A stretch of DNA of 64,000 bases from Pseudoroseomonas cervicalis (GTDB lineage Bacteria; Pseudomonadota; Alphaproteobacteria; Acetobacterales; Acetobacteraceae): assembly GCF_030818485.1 (NCBI RefSeq), contig NZ_JAUTAJ010000001.1, positions 1 through 64,000 on the forward strand, in the 5' to 3' direction. The notes under the pieces were generated by a model. The model searched no databases, was not told where the DNA came from, and saw only the letters and a list, made by a program, of their open reading frames with translations. Shown in pieces: positions 50,223-58,508 of this stretch. Position 1 is the first letter of the stretch, and the number at the start of each line of letters is the position of its first letter. A program made the position numbers and the translations under genes.

Positions 50223-50786
50223 ATGAGGCTCAGGCTCCGCTCCGTCCCGCTGCTGTTTTTCGGGCTGCTCAGCCTGTCGCTGCTGCCGGCTGGTCGGGCG
50301 GCGGCGTGTTCTTCCACATACCTCGTCTTTTTCAACCCGGATTCCAGCATTGTCTCGGAACGGGGGGAGCAGGTGCTTGGGGCGTTCGTCGATCACATCA
50401 ACGGGCCACCGAGCTTTTTCGAGGTCTTCCCCGCCGGCTGCGGCAATCGAGTGCCGCCCAGCGACCGCAGCGTGATCCTCATGGCACATGCGCATGATCC
50501 GGAGACGCCCGACCAATGCGCGCTCAGCCTGGCCCGCGCCCTGGCGGTGCGGGAGCGGCTGATCGCGCTCGGCATCCCGGCCAGCTCCATCGCCCTGGAG
50601 ATCCTTGGCGATACCAGGAAGCTGGTACCCGCGGAGGATGAGGAGGCGCGTCGGCAGAACCGCCGCGTGCAGCTCACCACGGCCCCGGCCAGCGGCCTCC
50701 TTCGGGACAGCGGCGGGCGCTGGGTGCGCCCCCAGTATTGGGGCTGCCTGACACAAAGGCTGCGCGCGGACAGCCTGGCCGATTGA
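50223..50786 (+). CDS. OmpA-like domain exported protein
   Basis: 187 residues; AAGGA precedes the ATG. Signal peptide LLFFGLLSLSLLPAGRAAA. The mature part follows the OmpA peptidoglycan-binding fold: YLVFFNPDSSIVSERGEQVLG at the start, CALSLARALAVRERLIALGIPASSIALEILG, and the terminal RRQNRRVQL (NRRV signature). Four cysteines. Probably a periplasmic wall-associated protein. Divergent from the kdp operon, with 290 bases between; the intergenic region shows no clear box. Confidence 0.75.
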   Translation: MRLRLRSVPLLFFGLLSLSLLPAGRAAACSSTYLVFFNPDSSIVSERGEQVLGAFVDHINGPPSFFEVFPAGCGNRVPPSDRSVILMAHAHDPETPDQCALSLARALAVRERLIALGIPASSIALEILGDTRKLVPAEDEEARRQNRRVQLTTAPASGLLRDSGGRWVRPQYWGCLTQRLRADSLAD

Positions 50787-50864
50787 TCATGCCCCGGCCC
50801 GCCGGGGCCGGGGAGAGGTGAGCCGCGCTGCGCCCGGGACGTCATGGCGCCCGGCGCAAGACCC

Positions 50865-51296
50865 TCAGTTGCGGTCCCGCTCCGCCTCGCGCCCATGGCC
50901 ATAGGCGCGGTTCGGCGTGCCCGGCATCGGCAGGTCGGGGTCGCCGCCGCCGGCCTGCTCGACATGCGACTTCACGCTGTGCAGCGCCGCCTCCATGCCG
51001 TGCCGCACCGCCTCGGCGGGCGTCTCGGGCTCGGTCGGGTCGGCCGGGCGCATGGCGTCGCGCTGCACCCGCAGGGTCAGCCGCGTGACGCCCGAGACCT
51101 CCTCCGCCTGCCACTCGCCGGCCGGGTCGAAGGCCCAGCGGATGCGCCCCGTCGCGCGGTCGGCCTGCAGCCCCTCGCGCGGCAGCGGGCCTTCCTCGCG
51201 CCGCAGCTGCGGCAGCCAGGCCTCGAGATGCTCGGGATCGGCCAGCCAGGCCAGCACGGCGGCGGCGGGCCGGGCGATGGTGATATGCTGCTCCAT
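50865..51296 (-). CDS. SRPBCC (START-like) domain protein
   Basis: 143 residues from the ATG at 51296. The opening ITIARPAAAVLAWLADPEHLEAWLP, the central ATGRIRWAFDPAGEWQAEEV and the C-terminal helix ETPAEAVRHGMEAALHSVKSHVE form the helix-grip fold typical of polyketide-cyclase/START-like proteins that bind hydrophobic ligands. The last 25 residues are an extension of low complexity. Ligand unknown; it stands alone between two plus-strand genes. Confidence 0.75.
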   Translation of the reverse strand: MEQHITIARPAAAVLAWLADPEHLEAWLPQLRREEGPLPREGLQADRATGRIRWAFDPAGEWQAEEVSGVTRLTLRVQRDAMRPADPTEPETPAEAVRHGMEAALHSVKSHVEQAGGGDPDLPMPGTPNRAYGHGREAERDRN

Positions 51297-51516
51297 GCCC
51301 CGGCAACGCCCGAGGCCGTCCGCGGTTGCCGCCGCCCCGTGCGGCACCCTGCGCGGCTGCTCCGCGCCGCTGGGTGATCGACGGCGGCGGCCGCTTCCAT
51401 TACCACTGGCTGACAAAGCCCGCGCCAACCGACCTTCGCCACGGACTTGCCCGCATGCCCCTGCTCCCCGCCCGCCGAGACCGCTCCGCCGCCCGCCGCG
51501 CCAAGCGGGTCTGAGC

Positions 51517-53436
51517 ATGCCCGCGCCGCTGCTGCTCGCCGTCAGCCCGGACCCGGCACGGCGCGCCGAATGGGTCCGCCTGTTCCAGGAGAGCGGCCTG
51601 CGCCAGGCCGAGGCCGCGCCGGAGGAGGATCTGCCCTCCCTCGTCTCGCGGCTGGAGGCGGCGGCGCTGCTGCTGGAGGCCGGGCCGGGCGCCGAGCGCG
51701 CCGGCGCGCTCTGCGCCGCCCTGCGCCAGAGCCAGCCGGGCCTGGTGCTGCTGGCGGTGGGCGGCGCGGCGGAGCGGCTGGCGGCGCTGGAGGGCGGCGC
51801 GGATGCCGCCCTGCCGCCCGACACCCCGCCCGCCGAGCTGCGCGCCACCCTGCTGGCGCTGCGCCGCGCCCGGCTCGGCACCCTGCCGCAGCTGCTGGCC
51901 GCCGAGATCGCCGAGCGCCGCCGCGCCGAGGCGGTGGCCGATGGGCTGTATCGCCGCATCCCGCTGCCGCTGCACGGGCTGGACCCGGCCGGCCGGCTGC
52001 TGACCGTCAGCGACCGCTGGCTGGAGATCTTCGGCTATGAGACGCGGCGCGAGGTGATCGGCCGGCCGATCACCGAATTCCTCGCCGCCGACGGCATCGA
52101 GCAGTTCCGCGCCCTTTGGCCCAAGGTGCGCCAGGGCGAGGACATCCAGTGCGAGGTCGGCATGCTGCACCGCTCGGGCCGGGTGATGGACCTGCTGGTC
52201 ATCGCCCGGCCGGAGCTCGACCAGGCCGGGCGCTTCATGCGCTCGATCGCCGCGCTGGTCGATATCAGCGCCCGCAAGCGCGCCGAGGACGGGCTGCGCG
52301 CGGCGCAGAAGATGGAGGTGTTCGGCCAGCTCGCCGGCGGCATCGCGCATGACATGAACAACGTGCTGCAGACCGTGGTCAGCGGCACCCGCGTGCTCGG
52401 CCTGCAGGCCGAGGATCCGGAGATGGTGCGCCGCCTGGCCGGGCTGATGGCCGAGGCCGGGGAGCGCGGCATGGCGATCGGCCGCCGCCTGCTGAGCTTC
52501 GCCCGCCCCGGCGAGCTGCGCGCCAGCCGCGCCGACATCGCGGCCGTGATCGAGGATCTGCGCGAGATGCTCAGCTACACGCTGGGCAGCCGCATCCAGG
52601 TGCGGGTCGACGCCACGCCGGAGCCCGGCGAGGTCAGCGTCTTTGTCGACCGCCAGCAGCTGGAGACGGTGCTGCTGAACCTCGTCGTCAATGCCCGCGA
52701 CGCCATGCCGCAGGGCGGCGAGGTGACGCTCTCCGCCCGCCGCGTGACGGCGCCCGAGGGCGGCGAGGCCGTCGCGCTGCGCGTCGCCGACCATGGCAGC
52801 GGCATGGAGCCGGCGGTGCTGGCCCGCGCCCGCGAGCCCTTCTTCACCACCAAGCCGCGCGGCAAGGGCACCGGGCTCGGCCTCGCTTTGGCGCAGAGCT
52901 TCGCCGACCAGTCGGGCGGCAGCCTGGCGATCGACAGCGCGCCGGGGCAGGGCACGCGGGTGACGCTGACCCTCCCCCTCGGCCCGGCCGAGCGCGCCAC
53001 GCCGGCCCCGGCGCCCGCGCCCGCCGCCGCCGCCGGGCGCGAGCTGCCGCCGGCGCGGCTGTTGGTGGTCGATGACGACCCGCTGGTGCGCAGCGTGCTG
53101 GACACTGTCTTCCGCGGCCTCGGCCACCAGGTCGAGCTGCTGGAGGATGGCGCCGCGGCGCTGCGCCGGCTGCAGGAGGGCCCGGCCTTCGACCTGCTGC
53201 TGACCGACCTCGCCATGCCCGGCCTCAGCGGGCTGGACCTGCTGCGCGAGGCGCGGCGGCGCCATCCCGGCCTGCCCTGCATCCTGCTGACCGGCAATCT
53301 GGACGAGGCCAGCGCCGCCGCCCTGGCGCCGATCTCGGCCGGCGGGCCCTTCGCCGTGCTGCGGAAGCCGGCGGTGCCGGAGGCGCTGGCCTCGGCCATC
53401 GGCTCGCTGCTGGCGGCCGAGGCGGCGCCGGGCTGA
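51517..53436 (+). CDS. Hybrid sensor histidine kinase/response regulator
   Basis: 639 residues, soluble. Residues 1-115 look like a receiver fold without the phospho-acceptor Asp (pseudo-receiver). PAS about 140-260 (FGYETRREVIGRPITEF). HisKA with GGIAHDMNNVLQTVVSG (His about 283), HATPase with LLNLVVNARDAMPQGG, DHGSGM and GTGLGLALAQSFADQSGG. A Pro/Ala linker leads to a C-terminal receiver (about 512-635; VVDDDPLVRSVL, phospho-acceptor in LLLTDLAMPG, Lys in AVLRKPAV). Signal unknown. The LysR gene follows after 4 bases. Confidence 0.9.
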   Translation: MPAPLLLAVSPDPARRAEWVRLFQESGLRQAEAAPEEDLPSLVSRLEAAALLLEAGPGAERAGALCAALRQSQPGLVLLAVGGAAERLAALEGGADAALPPDTPPAELRATLLALRRARLGTLPQLLAAEIAERRRAEAVADGLYRRIPLPLHGLDPAGRLLTVSDRWLEIFGYETRREVIGRPITEFLAADGIEQFRALWPKVRQGEDIQCEVGMLHRSGRVMDLLVIARPELDQAGRFMRSIAALVDISARKRAEDGLRAAQKMEVFGQLAGGIAHDMNNVLQTVVSGTRVLGLQAEDPEMVRRLAGLMAEAGERGMAIGRRLLSFARPGELRASRADIAAVIEDLREMLSYTLGSRIQVRVDATPEPGEVSVFVDRQQLETVLLNLVVNARDAMPQGGEVTLSARRVTAPEGGEAVALRVADHGSGMEPAVLARAREPFFTTKPRGKGTGLGLALAQSFADQSGGSLAIDSAPGQGTRVTLTLPLGPAERATPAPAPAPAAAAGRELPPARLLVVDDDPLVRSVLDTVFRGLGHQVELLEDGAAALRRLQEGPAFDLLLTDLAMPGLSGLDLLREARRRHPGLPCILLTGNLDEASAAALAPISAGGPFAVLRKPAVPEALASAIGSLLAAEAAPG

Positions 53437-53440
53437 GCCC

Positions 53441-54364
53441 TTGGCGGCGCCGCCCCCCGATGAGCGCGCGCTGCGCTATTTCCTGGCGGTGACGCGCAGC
53501 GGCTCGATCCGCGGCGCGGCGGCGGCGCTGGGCGTCGCCGCCTCGGCGATCAGCCGCCAGGTGGCGGAGCTGGAGGCGCTGCTCGGCCAGCCGCTGCTGG
53601 AGCGCCTGCCGCGCGGCGTGCAGCCGACCGAGGCCGGCCGTGCGGTCGCCGAGCATGCCCGCGCGCAGGAGGAGGCGACGGCGGCGCTGCGTGAGCGGCT
53701 GCACCGGCTGCGCGGCGGCGCCGAGGGCACGGTGCGGCTCTGCTGCGGCGACGGCTTCCTGCCCGGCCTGCTGGAGGAGGGGCTGGCCGGTTTCGCCGCC
53801 GCCCATCCCGGGCTGCGCTTCGTGCTGCTGCATGGCGGCACCGACCGGGTGCTGGAGGCGGTGGCCGAGGGCGAGGCGGAGCTGGGCCTGGCCTACAACC
53901 CGCCGGCGCATCCGGCCCTCGTCAGCGCCGCGCGCGCCCGCCAGCCGCTGCTGGCGCTGCTGCCGGCCGGCATGGCGGCGCCGGCGGCGCCCGTGCCGCT
54001 TTCGGCCCTGGCGGAACAGCCCTGCGCGCTGCTCTTCCCCGGCCATGGCATCCGCCATCTGCTCGCTCGCGTCGAGGCCGATGGCGGCTTCCGCCTGGCG
54101 CCGCGGCTGGAGACCGGCTCGGTCGAGACGCTGCGCCGCTTCGTCCTTTCCGGCATGGGCCTGACCTTCCTGCCCGGCTTCGCCGCCGCGCGCGAACTGG
54201 CCGAGGGCCGGCTGCACGCCGTGGAACTGGCCGACCCGCTGCTGGCCGAGGCCAGCGCGCATCTGCTGCACCGCGCGGCGCGCCCGCTGCCCGCCGCCGC
54301 CGCCCTGCTGCTGGAGCATCTGGCGCGCCATCTCTCCCTCTTCGCCGGGATTGCGAGGTTCTGA
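53441..54364 (+). CDS. LysR-family transcriptional regulator
   Basis: 307 residues from a TTG start 4 bases after the hybrid-kinase stop. Winged helix-turn-helix: ALRYFLAVTRSGSIRGAAAALGVAASAISRQVAELEALLG. The effector-binding domain follows, with LCCGDGFLPGLLEEGLAGF and GSVETLRRFVLSGMGLTFLPGFAA. No divergent target gene, unusual for LysR; co-transcription with the kinase is likely. The stop codon falls inside the 14-bp palindrome. Confidence 0.88.
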   Translation: MAAPPPDERALRYFLAVTRSGSIRGAAAALGVAASAISRQVAELEALLGQPLLERLPRGVQPTEAGRAVAEHARAQEEATAALRERLHRLRGGAEGTVRLCCGDGFLPGLLEEGLAGFAAAHPGLRFVLLHGGTDRVLEAVAEGEAELGLAYNPPAHPALVSAARARQPLLALLPAGMAAPAAPVPLSALAEQPCALLFPGHGIRHLLARVEADGGFRLAPRLETGSVETLRRFVLSGMGLTFLPGFAAARELAEGRLHAVELADPLLAEASAHLLHRAARPLPAAAALLLEHLARHLSLFAGIARF

Positions 54365-54372
54365 CGTCAGAA
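54359..54372. promoter_or_regulatory. TTCTGACGTCAGAA palindrome, copy 3
   Basis: Perfect 14-bp palindrome overlapping the LysR stop codon, with the same core as the two copies flanking parAB about 15 kb away. Candidate distant parS. Confidence 0.5.
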
Positions 54373-54398
54373 GCTTGCGGCCGCGCCGCGGCGACCGA

Positions 54399-54413
54399 TA
54401 TCATTGAATGATA
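54399..54413. promoter_or_regulatory. Candidate ParD operator
   Basis: TATCATTGAATGATA, perfect 7-bp arms around one G, 14 bases before parD. RHH antitoxins bind such palindromes in their own promoter to repress the toxin-antitoxin operon. Confidence 0.6.
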
Positions 54414-54427
54414 GTCGGGAGGCGCCC

Positions 54428-54685
54428 ATGCCCAGCAGCTACACCATCGGCCCGCATTTCGAGGCCTTCGTGCAGCGCCAGCTCGCCAGCGGCCGCTACA
54501 GCTCCGCCAGCGAGGTGCTGCGCGACGGGCTGCGCCTGCTGGAGCAGCACCAGCGGCAGCAGGACTCCCTCGAACAGCTGCAGCGCGCCTGGCAGGAGGG
54601 CATCGCCAGCGGCGAAGCTGGCGCCCTCGACATCGAGGCGGTGAAGCAGGAAGCCCGCGCCCGGATGGCCGCGCGCGGACGCTGA
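54428..54685 (+). CDS. parD: ParD-type antitoxin
   Basis: 85 residues; GGGAGG precedes the ATG. Ribbon-helix-helix fold: SYTIGPHFEAFVQRQLASGRYSSASEVLRDGLRLLEQHQ, then a flexible charged tail that in the family wraps the toxin. Binds and neutralises ParE and represses the operon. The toxin gene begins 1 base after its stop. A plasmid-stabilising module. Confidence 0.93.
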   Translation: MPSSYTIGPHFEAFVQRQLASGRYSSASEVLRDGLRLLEQHQRQQDSLEQLQRAWQEGIASGEAGALDIEAVKQEARARMAARGR

Positions 54686-54686
54686 A

Positions 54687-54998
54687 TTGCTGCGCCAGAC
54701 CGCCCGCGCCCGCGCCGACCTGGTCGAGATCTGGACGCATGTCGCGCAACAGGACCCCGGCGCCGCCGACCGGCTGCTCGACCGCATCGCCGCGCGGCTG
54801 GAGATCCTGAAGGACTTCCCCAATGCCGGCACCGCCCTGCCGGCCCTCGCCCCCGGGGCGCGCATGCTGGTGGAAGCGCCCTATCTCATCCTCTACCGCA
54901 GCGACGAACAGGGCGTGCTGCTGGTCCGCGTGCTGCACGGGCGGCGCGACATCGACGCCGCCCTCTTCGCCGAAGGATATGACAGGCCGGGGGAATGA
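54687..54998 (+). CDS. parE: ParE-type toxin
   Basis: 103 residues from a TTG start 1 base after parD. RelE/ParE fold: RQTARARADLVEIWTHVAQ, AARLEILKDFPNAGTALP and RMLVEAPYLILYRSDEQGVLLVRVLHGRRD. Family members with this short form usually poison DNA gyrase. The stop codon lies inside the inverted repeat element that begins at 54987. Confidence 0.92.
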   Translation: MLRQTARARADLVEIWTHVAQQDPGAADRLLDRIAARLEILKDFPNAGTALPALAPGARMLVEAPYLILYRSDEQGVLLVRVLHGRRDIDAALFAEGYDRPGE

Positions 54999-55054
54999 AT
55001 TCCCCCGGACCCCCTTCTTTTCTCTGACAGGGCCGGCCGCCGCTGGCGGCCGGC
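54987..55054 (+). repeat. Structured repeat element, copy 1
   Basis: 68 bases made of a 10-bp-arm palindrome (54987-55008), a pyrimidine stretch CCCCCTTCTTTTCTCTG and a 10-bp stem with a 3-base loop (55032-55054). About 85-90% like the inverted copy at 57543-57611 by hand alignment. It follows parE and contains its stop, so it may end the parDE transcript. Confidence 0.8.
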
Positions 55055-55145
55055 GTTGCGCGCGCGGCAACGCACTGTTCGGAAATTCCCGGCTTGTGGC
55101 AACGCACGCTGCGCGAGACCCTGCGGCAATACCAGGGAGAACAGC

Positions 55146-56027
55146 ATGCAACTGCGCAGCATCGGCGTGGTGGGGCTGGGGCAGATGGGGCTCGGCATGG
55201 CCGCCAGCCTGCTGCGCGCCGGCTTCACCGTGCTCGGCCACGACATCAGCGACACCCGCCGCGCGCCCGCCGAGGCCGCCGGCATCGTCTTCGCCGACCT
55301 CGCCACCCTGCTGCGCCAGGCCGACGCGCTGGTCTTCTCCCTGCCCTATGCGCGGGATGTCGAGGCCGTGGCCACCGCTCCCGGCGGCCTGCTCGCCCGC
55401 TCCGACCGCAAGGTGGTGGTGATCGACACCTCCACCTCCGACCCCGGCACCACCCGCCGCCTGGCCGCCACCCTGGCCGCGGCGGGCCACGCGCTGCTCG
55501 ACGCCCCGGTCAGCGGCGGCCCCTCCGGCGCCGCCGCCGGCAGCCTCACCATGATGATCGGCGGCGAGGCGGAGGATCTGGAGGCGGTCCGCCCGGTGCT
55601 GGACGCGCTCTCGGCCAAGGCGGTGCATGTCGGGCCGTCGGGCGCCGGCAACATCGCCAAGCTGGTGAACAACATGCTGGTGGCCGCCCACCTCGTCACC
55701 ACCGGCGAGGCGATGCGCCTGGCCGAGGCCGCCGGCCTGCCCGCCGAGGCCGCGCTCGGCGTCGTCAACGCCGCCACGGGCCGCAGCGCCATCAGCGAGG
55801 TGATGATGCCGCGCTGGATCCTGCCGGGCAGCTTCGACAGCGGCTTCTCCGCCGGGCTGATGCGCAAGGATGTCACCCTGGCCATCGCGCTGGCCGCCGA
55901 GAGCGGCGTCGAGCTCCCCCTCTGCGCCCATGCCGCGCTTCTGTGGGAGGAGGCGCGCCCGCGCATCGCCGACAGTGATGATTTCACCCGCATGGCCGAT
56001 TACCGCCGCCCGGAGAACGCCGCATGA
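55146..56027 (+). CDS. 3-hydroxyisobutyrate dehydrogenase-family oxidoreductase
   Basis: 293 residues; CAGGGAGAACAGC precedes the ATG. Rossmann motif GVVGLGQMGLGMAASLLRAG at residue 6, substrate segment DAPVSGGPSGAAAGSLTMMIGG, catalytic Lys in NIAKLVNNML and the C-terminal helical domain FSAGLMRKDVTLAIALA. The family oxidises beta-hydroxy acids with NAD(P)+. The next gene, an aldehyde dehydrogenase, starts in an ATGA overlap, so the pair probably forms one catabolic route: hydroxy acid to semialdehyde to acid. Confidence 0.9.
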   Translation: MQLRSIGVVGLGQMGLGMAASLLRAGFTVLGHDISDTRRAPAEAAGIVFADLATLLRQADALVFSLPYARDVEAVATAPGGLLARSDRKVVVIDTSTSDPGTTRRLAATLAAAGHALLDAPVSGGPSGAAAGSLTMMIGGEAEDLEAVRPVLDALSAKAVHVGPSGAGNIAKLVNNMLVAAHLVTTGEAMRLAEAAGLPAEAALGVVNAATGRSAISEVMMPRWILPGSFDSGFSAGLMRKDVTLAIALAAESGVELPLCAHAALLWEEARPRIADSDDFTRMADYRRPENAA

Positions 56028-57571
56028 CCGCCCCCACCCTGCACGAGCTGATCGCCCGCCTGCTGCCCGGCGGGGCGGTCGGCAGCTGGGTCGGCGGCGA
56101 GATCCTGCCCGGCACCGGCGCGGCGCTGGAGCTGGTGAACCCGGCCAATGGCGAGGTTTTCCTCACCTATGCCGATGCCGGCGCCCCGGTGGTGGAGGCC
56201 GCCATGCAGGCCGCCCGCGAGGGCCAGCGCGCCTGGCTGGCGCTGACCGCCTCCGCCCGGGGCCGCGCGATCTGGGCGGTGGGGCAGGCGGTGCGCGCCG
56301 CCGCCGAGGATCTCGCCGCGCTCGAGAGCCTCTCCGCCGGCAAGCCGATCCGCGACACGCGGGTCGAGGTCGCCAAGGTGGCGGAGATGTTCGAATACTA
56401 TGCCGGCTGGGCCGACAAGCTGCATGGCGAGGTCATCCCCGTCCCCACCAGCCACCTGAACTACACCCGCCCTGAGCCCTATGGCACGGTGGTGCAGATC
56501 ACCCCCTGGAACGCGCCCATCTTCACCGCCGGCTGGCAGATCGCGCCCGCGATCTGCGCCGGCAATGCGGTGGTGCTGAAGCCCTCCGAGCTGACGCCGC
56601 TGACCTCGCTGGCGCTCGGCGTGCTGGCCGGGAAGGCGGGGCTGCCGCGCGGCCTGGTCAATGTGCTGGCGGGCGCGGGGGCCACCACGGGCGCCGCCGC
56701 GGTGGGCGATGCCGAGACGCGGCTGGTGGTGTTCGTGGGCTCCGCCGCCACGGGGGCGGCGATCGCGGCGCAGGCGGCGCGCAACATCGTGCCCTGCATC
56801 CTGGAGCTGGGCGGCAAATCCGCCAATATCGTCTTTGACGATGCCGATCTGGACCGCGCGGTGCTGGGCGCCCAGGCCGCCATCTTCTCCGGCGCCGGGC
56901 AGAGCTGCGTCGCGGGTTCCCGCCTGCTGGTGCAGGAGGGGCTGCGCCCGCGCCTGCTGGAGCGCCTGGCCGAGGCCGCGCGCCGCATCCCGGTGGGCGC
57001 GCCGCAGGACCCGGCGACGCAGATCGGGCCGATCAACAACCGCCGGCAATGGCAGCGCATCGACGGGCTGGTGCAGGCGGCGGTGCGGGGCGGCGCGGTG
57101 CTGGCCGCGGGCGGCGCATGCCCCGAGGCGCTGCGCGAGACGGGCGGCTTCTACTACGCGCCCACCATCGTCGATGGCGTGGGGCCGGAGGCCGAGATCG
57201 CGCAGGAAGAAGTGTTCGGCCCGGTGGTGACGGCGCTGTCCTTCCGCGAGGAGGAGGAGGCGATCGCGCTGGCCAATGCCACGCCCTATGGGCTGGCGGG
57301 GGCGGTGTGGACGCGCGATGTCGGCCGCGCGCACCGCGTGGCGGCGGCGGTGCGGGCGGGCACTTTTTGGATCAATGGCTACAAGACGATCAGCGTGATG
57401 TCGCCCTTTGGCGGGTTCGGCCGCAGCGGCTTCGGCCGTTCCTCGGGCCGCGAGGCCTTGCTGTCCTACACGCAAAGCAAGAGCGTCTGGGTGGAGACGG
57501 GCGGCGAACCCGCCCAGCGGCTTCGGCTACAGCCCGGATTGACGCCGGGCGCCAGCGGCGCCCGGCCCTGA
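56024..57571 (+). CDS. NAD(P)-dependent aldehyde dehydrogenase
   Basis: 515 residues. NAD-binding ITPWNAPIFTAGWQIAPA and FVGSAATGAAIA; general base Glu in LELGGKSANIVFDDADLD (about 262), catalytic Cys in GAGQSCVAGSRLLVQ (about 296), EEVFGPVV and the PFGGFGRSGFGR block. Betaine/aminoaldehyde-type ALDH by overall pattern; true substrate unknown. Overlaps the upstream gene by 4 bases. Its last residues (TPGASGARP) and its stop are encoded by copy 2 of the repeat element. Confidence 0.92.
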   Translation: MTAPTLHELIARLLPGGAVGSWVGGEILPGTGAALELVNPANGEVFLTYADAGAPVVEAAMQAAREGQRAWLALTASARGRAIWAVGQAVRAAAEDLAALESLSAGKPIRDTRVEVAKVAEMFEYYAGWADKLHGEVIPVPTSHLNYTRPEPYGTVVQITPWNAPIFTAGWQIAPAICAGNAVVLKPSELTPLTSLALGVLAGKAGLPRGLVNVLAGAGATTGAAAVGDAETRLVVFVGSAATGAAIAAQAARNIVPCILELGGKSANIVFDDADLDRAVLGAQAAIFSGAGQSCVAGSRLLVQEGLRPRLLERLAEAARRIPVGAPQDPATQIGPINNRRQWQRIDGLVQAAVRGGAVLAAGGACPEALRETGGFYYAPTIVDGVGPEAEIAQEEVFGPVVTALSFREEEEAIALANATPYGLAGAVWTRDVGRAHRVAAAVRAGTFWINGYKTISVMSPFGGFGRSGFGRSSGREALLSYTQSKSVWVETGGEPAQRLRLQPGLTPGASGARP

Positions 57572-57611
57572 CAGAAAGAAGAAGGGGGCCCGGGGGAATT
57601 CATTCCCCCGG
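57543..57611 (-). repeat. Structured repeat element, copy 2 (inverted)
   Basis: 69 bases, reverse-complement copy of 54987-55054. The stem at the distal end differs from copy 1 by a compensating base-pair change (GCCGGGCGCC/GGCGCCCGGC against GCCGGCCGCC/GGCGGCCGGC). It begins 16 bases after the rfbA stop in rfbA's direction, as copy 1 begins at the parE stop. Confidence 0.8.
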
Positions 57612-57626
57612 ACTTTTCTTCAGTTC

Positions 57627-58508
57627 CTAGCGGCTCCGCTCCGCCTCATCCGCCAGCCGCAGCAGGTGCTGCCCATAGGCGGTCTTGGCGAAGAGCTTGC
57701 CGCGCTCGCGCAGTTGCCCGACGCCGATGAAGCCGTTCAGGAAGGCGATTTCCTCCAGCGAGGCGATCGGCAGACCCTGGCGCTGCTGGATGGCGCGCAC
57801 GAACTCACCGGCATCGAGCAGCGAATCATGCGTGCCCGTATCCAGCCAGGCATAACCACGGCCGAGCTGTTCGACATGCAGCGCGCCGGCCTCGAGATAG
57901 GCCAGGTTGACGTCGGTGATCTCGAGCTCGCCACGGGCCGAGGGCTTCACCGCGGCGGCGATGTCGAGCACGCGGTTGTCGTAGAAATACAGCCCCGTCA
58001 CCGCCCAGTTGGAGCGCGGCTGGGGCGGCTTCTCGACGATGGAGAGGGCGCGGTTGGCGGCGTCGAACTCGACCACGCCATAGCGTTCCGGATCGTCGAC
58101 ATGATAGGCGAAGACGGTCGCGCCCTCGCGCCGCTCGCGCGCGCTGCGCATCAGCTCCGACAGGCCGGCGCCGTAGAAGATGTTGTCGCCCAGCACCAGC
58201 GCGACGGAATCATCCCCCACGAAGTCGCGGCCGATGATGAAGGCCTGCGCCAGCCCTTCCGGCTTGGGCTGCACCGCATAGGTGAAGGCAACGCCGAACT
58301 GGCTGCCATCGCCCAGCAGGCGCTGGTACATGTCGAGGAATTCGGGGGCGGTGATGATCAGGATCTCGCGGATGCCGGCCAGCATCAGCACCGAGATCGG
58401 ATAGTACACCATCGGCTTGTCATAGACCGGCAGCAGCTGCTTGTTCACGGCGAGCGTCGCCGGATGCAGCCGCGTGCCGGACCCGCCGGCGAGCACGATG
58501 CCCTTCAT
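57627..58508 (-). CDS. rfbA: Glucose-1-phosphate thymidylyltransferase RfbA
   Basis: 293 residues. Nucleotidyltransferase signature [32 protein letters not shown] at the N-terminus, then [12 protein letters not shown] and [14 protein letters not shown]. It makes dTDP-glucose from dTTP and glucose-1-phosphate, the first step of dTDP-L-rhamnose synthesis. Last gene of rfbCBDA; the start overlaps the rfbD stop by one base. Confidence 0.97.
   Translation of the reverse strand: MKGIVLAGGSGTRLHPATLAVNKQLLPVYDKPMVYYPISVLMLAGIREILIITAPEFLDMYQRLLGDGSQFGVAFTYAVQPKPEGLAQAFIIGRDFVGDDSVALVLGDNIFYGAGLSELMRSARERREGATVFAYHVDDPERYGVVEFDAANRALSIVEKPPQPRSNWAVTGLYFYDNRVLDIAAAVKPSARGELEITDVNLAYLEAGALHVEQLGRGYAWLDTGTHDSLLDAGEFVRAIQQRQGLPIASLEEIAFLNGFIGVGQLRERGKLFAKTAYGQHLLRLADEAERSR

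Noticed and set aside
51326..51514. 62-codon frame ending just before the hybrid kinase
   Set aside because: No ribosome site, no conserved-looking segment and Arg-rich composition; the SRPBCC promoter region is a simpler explanation.
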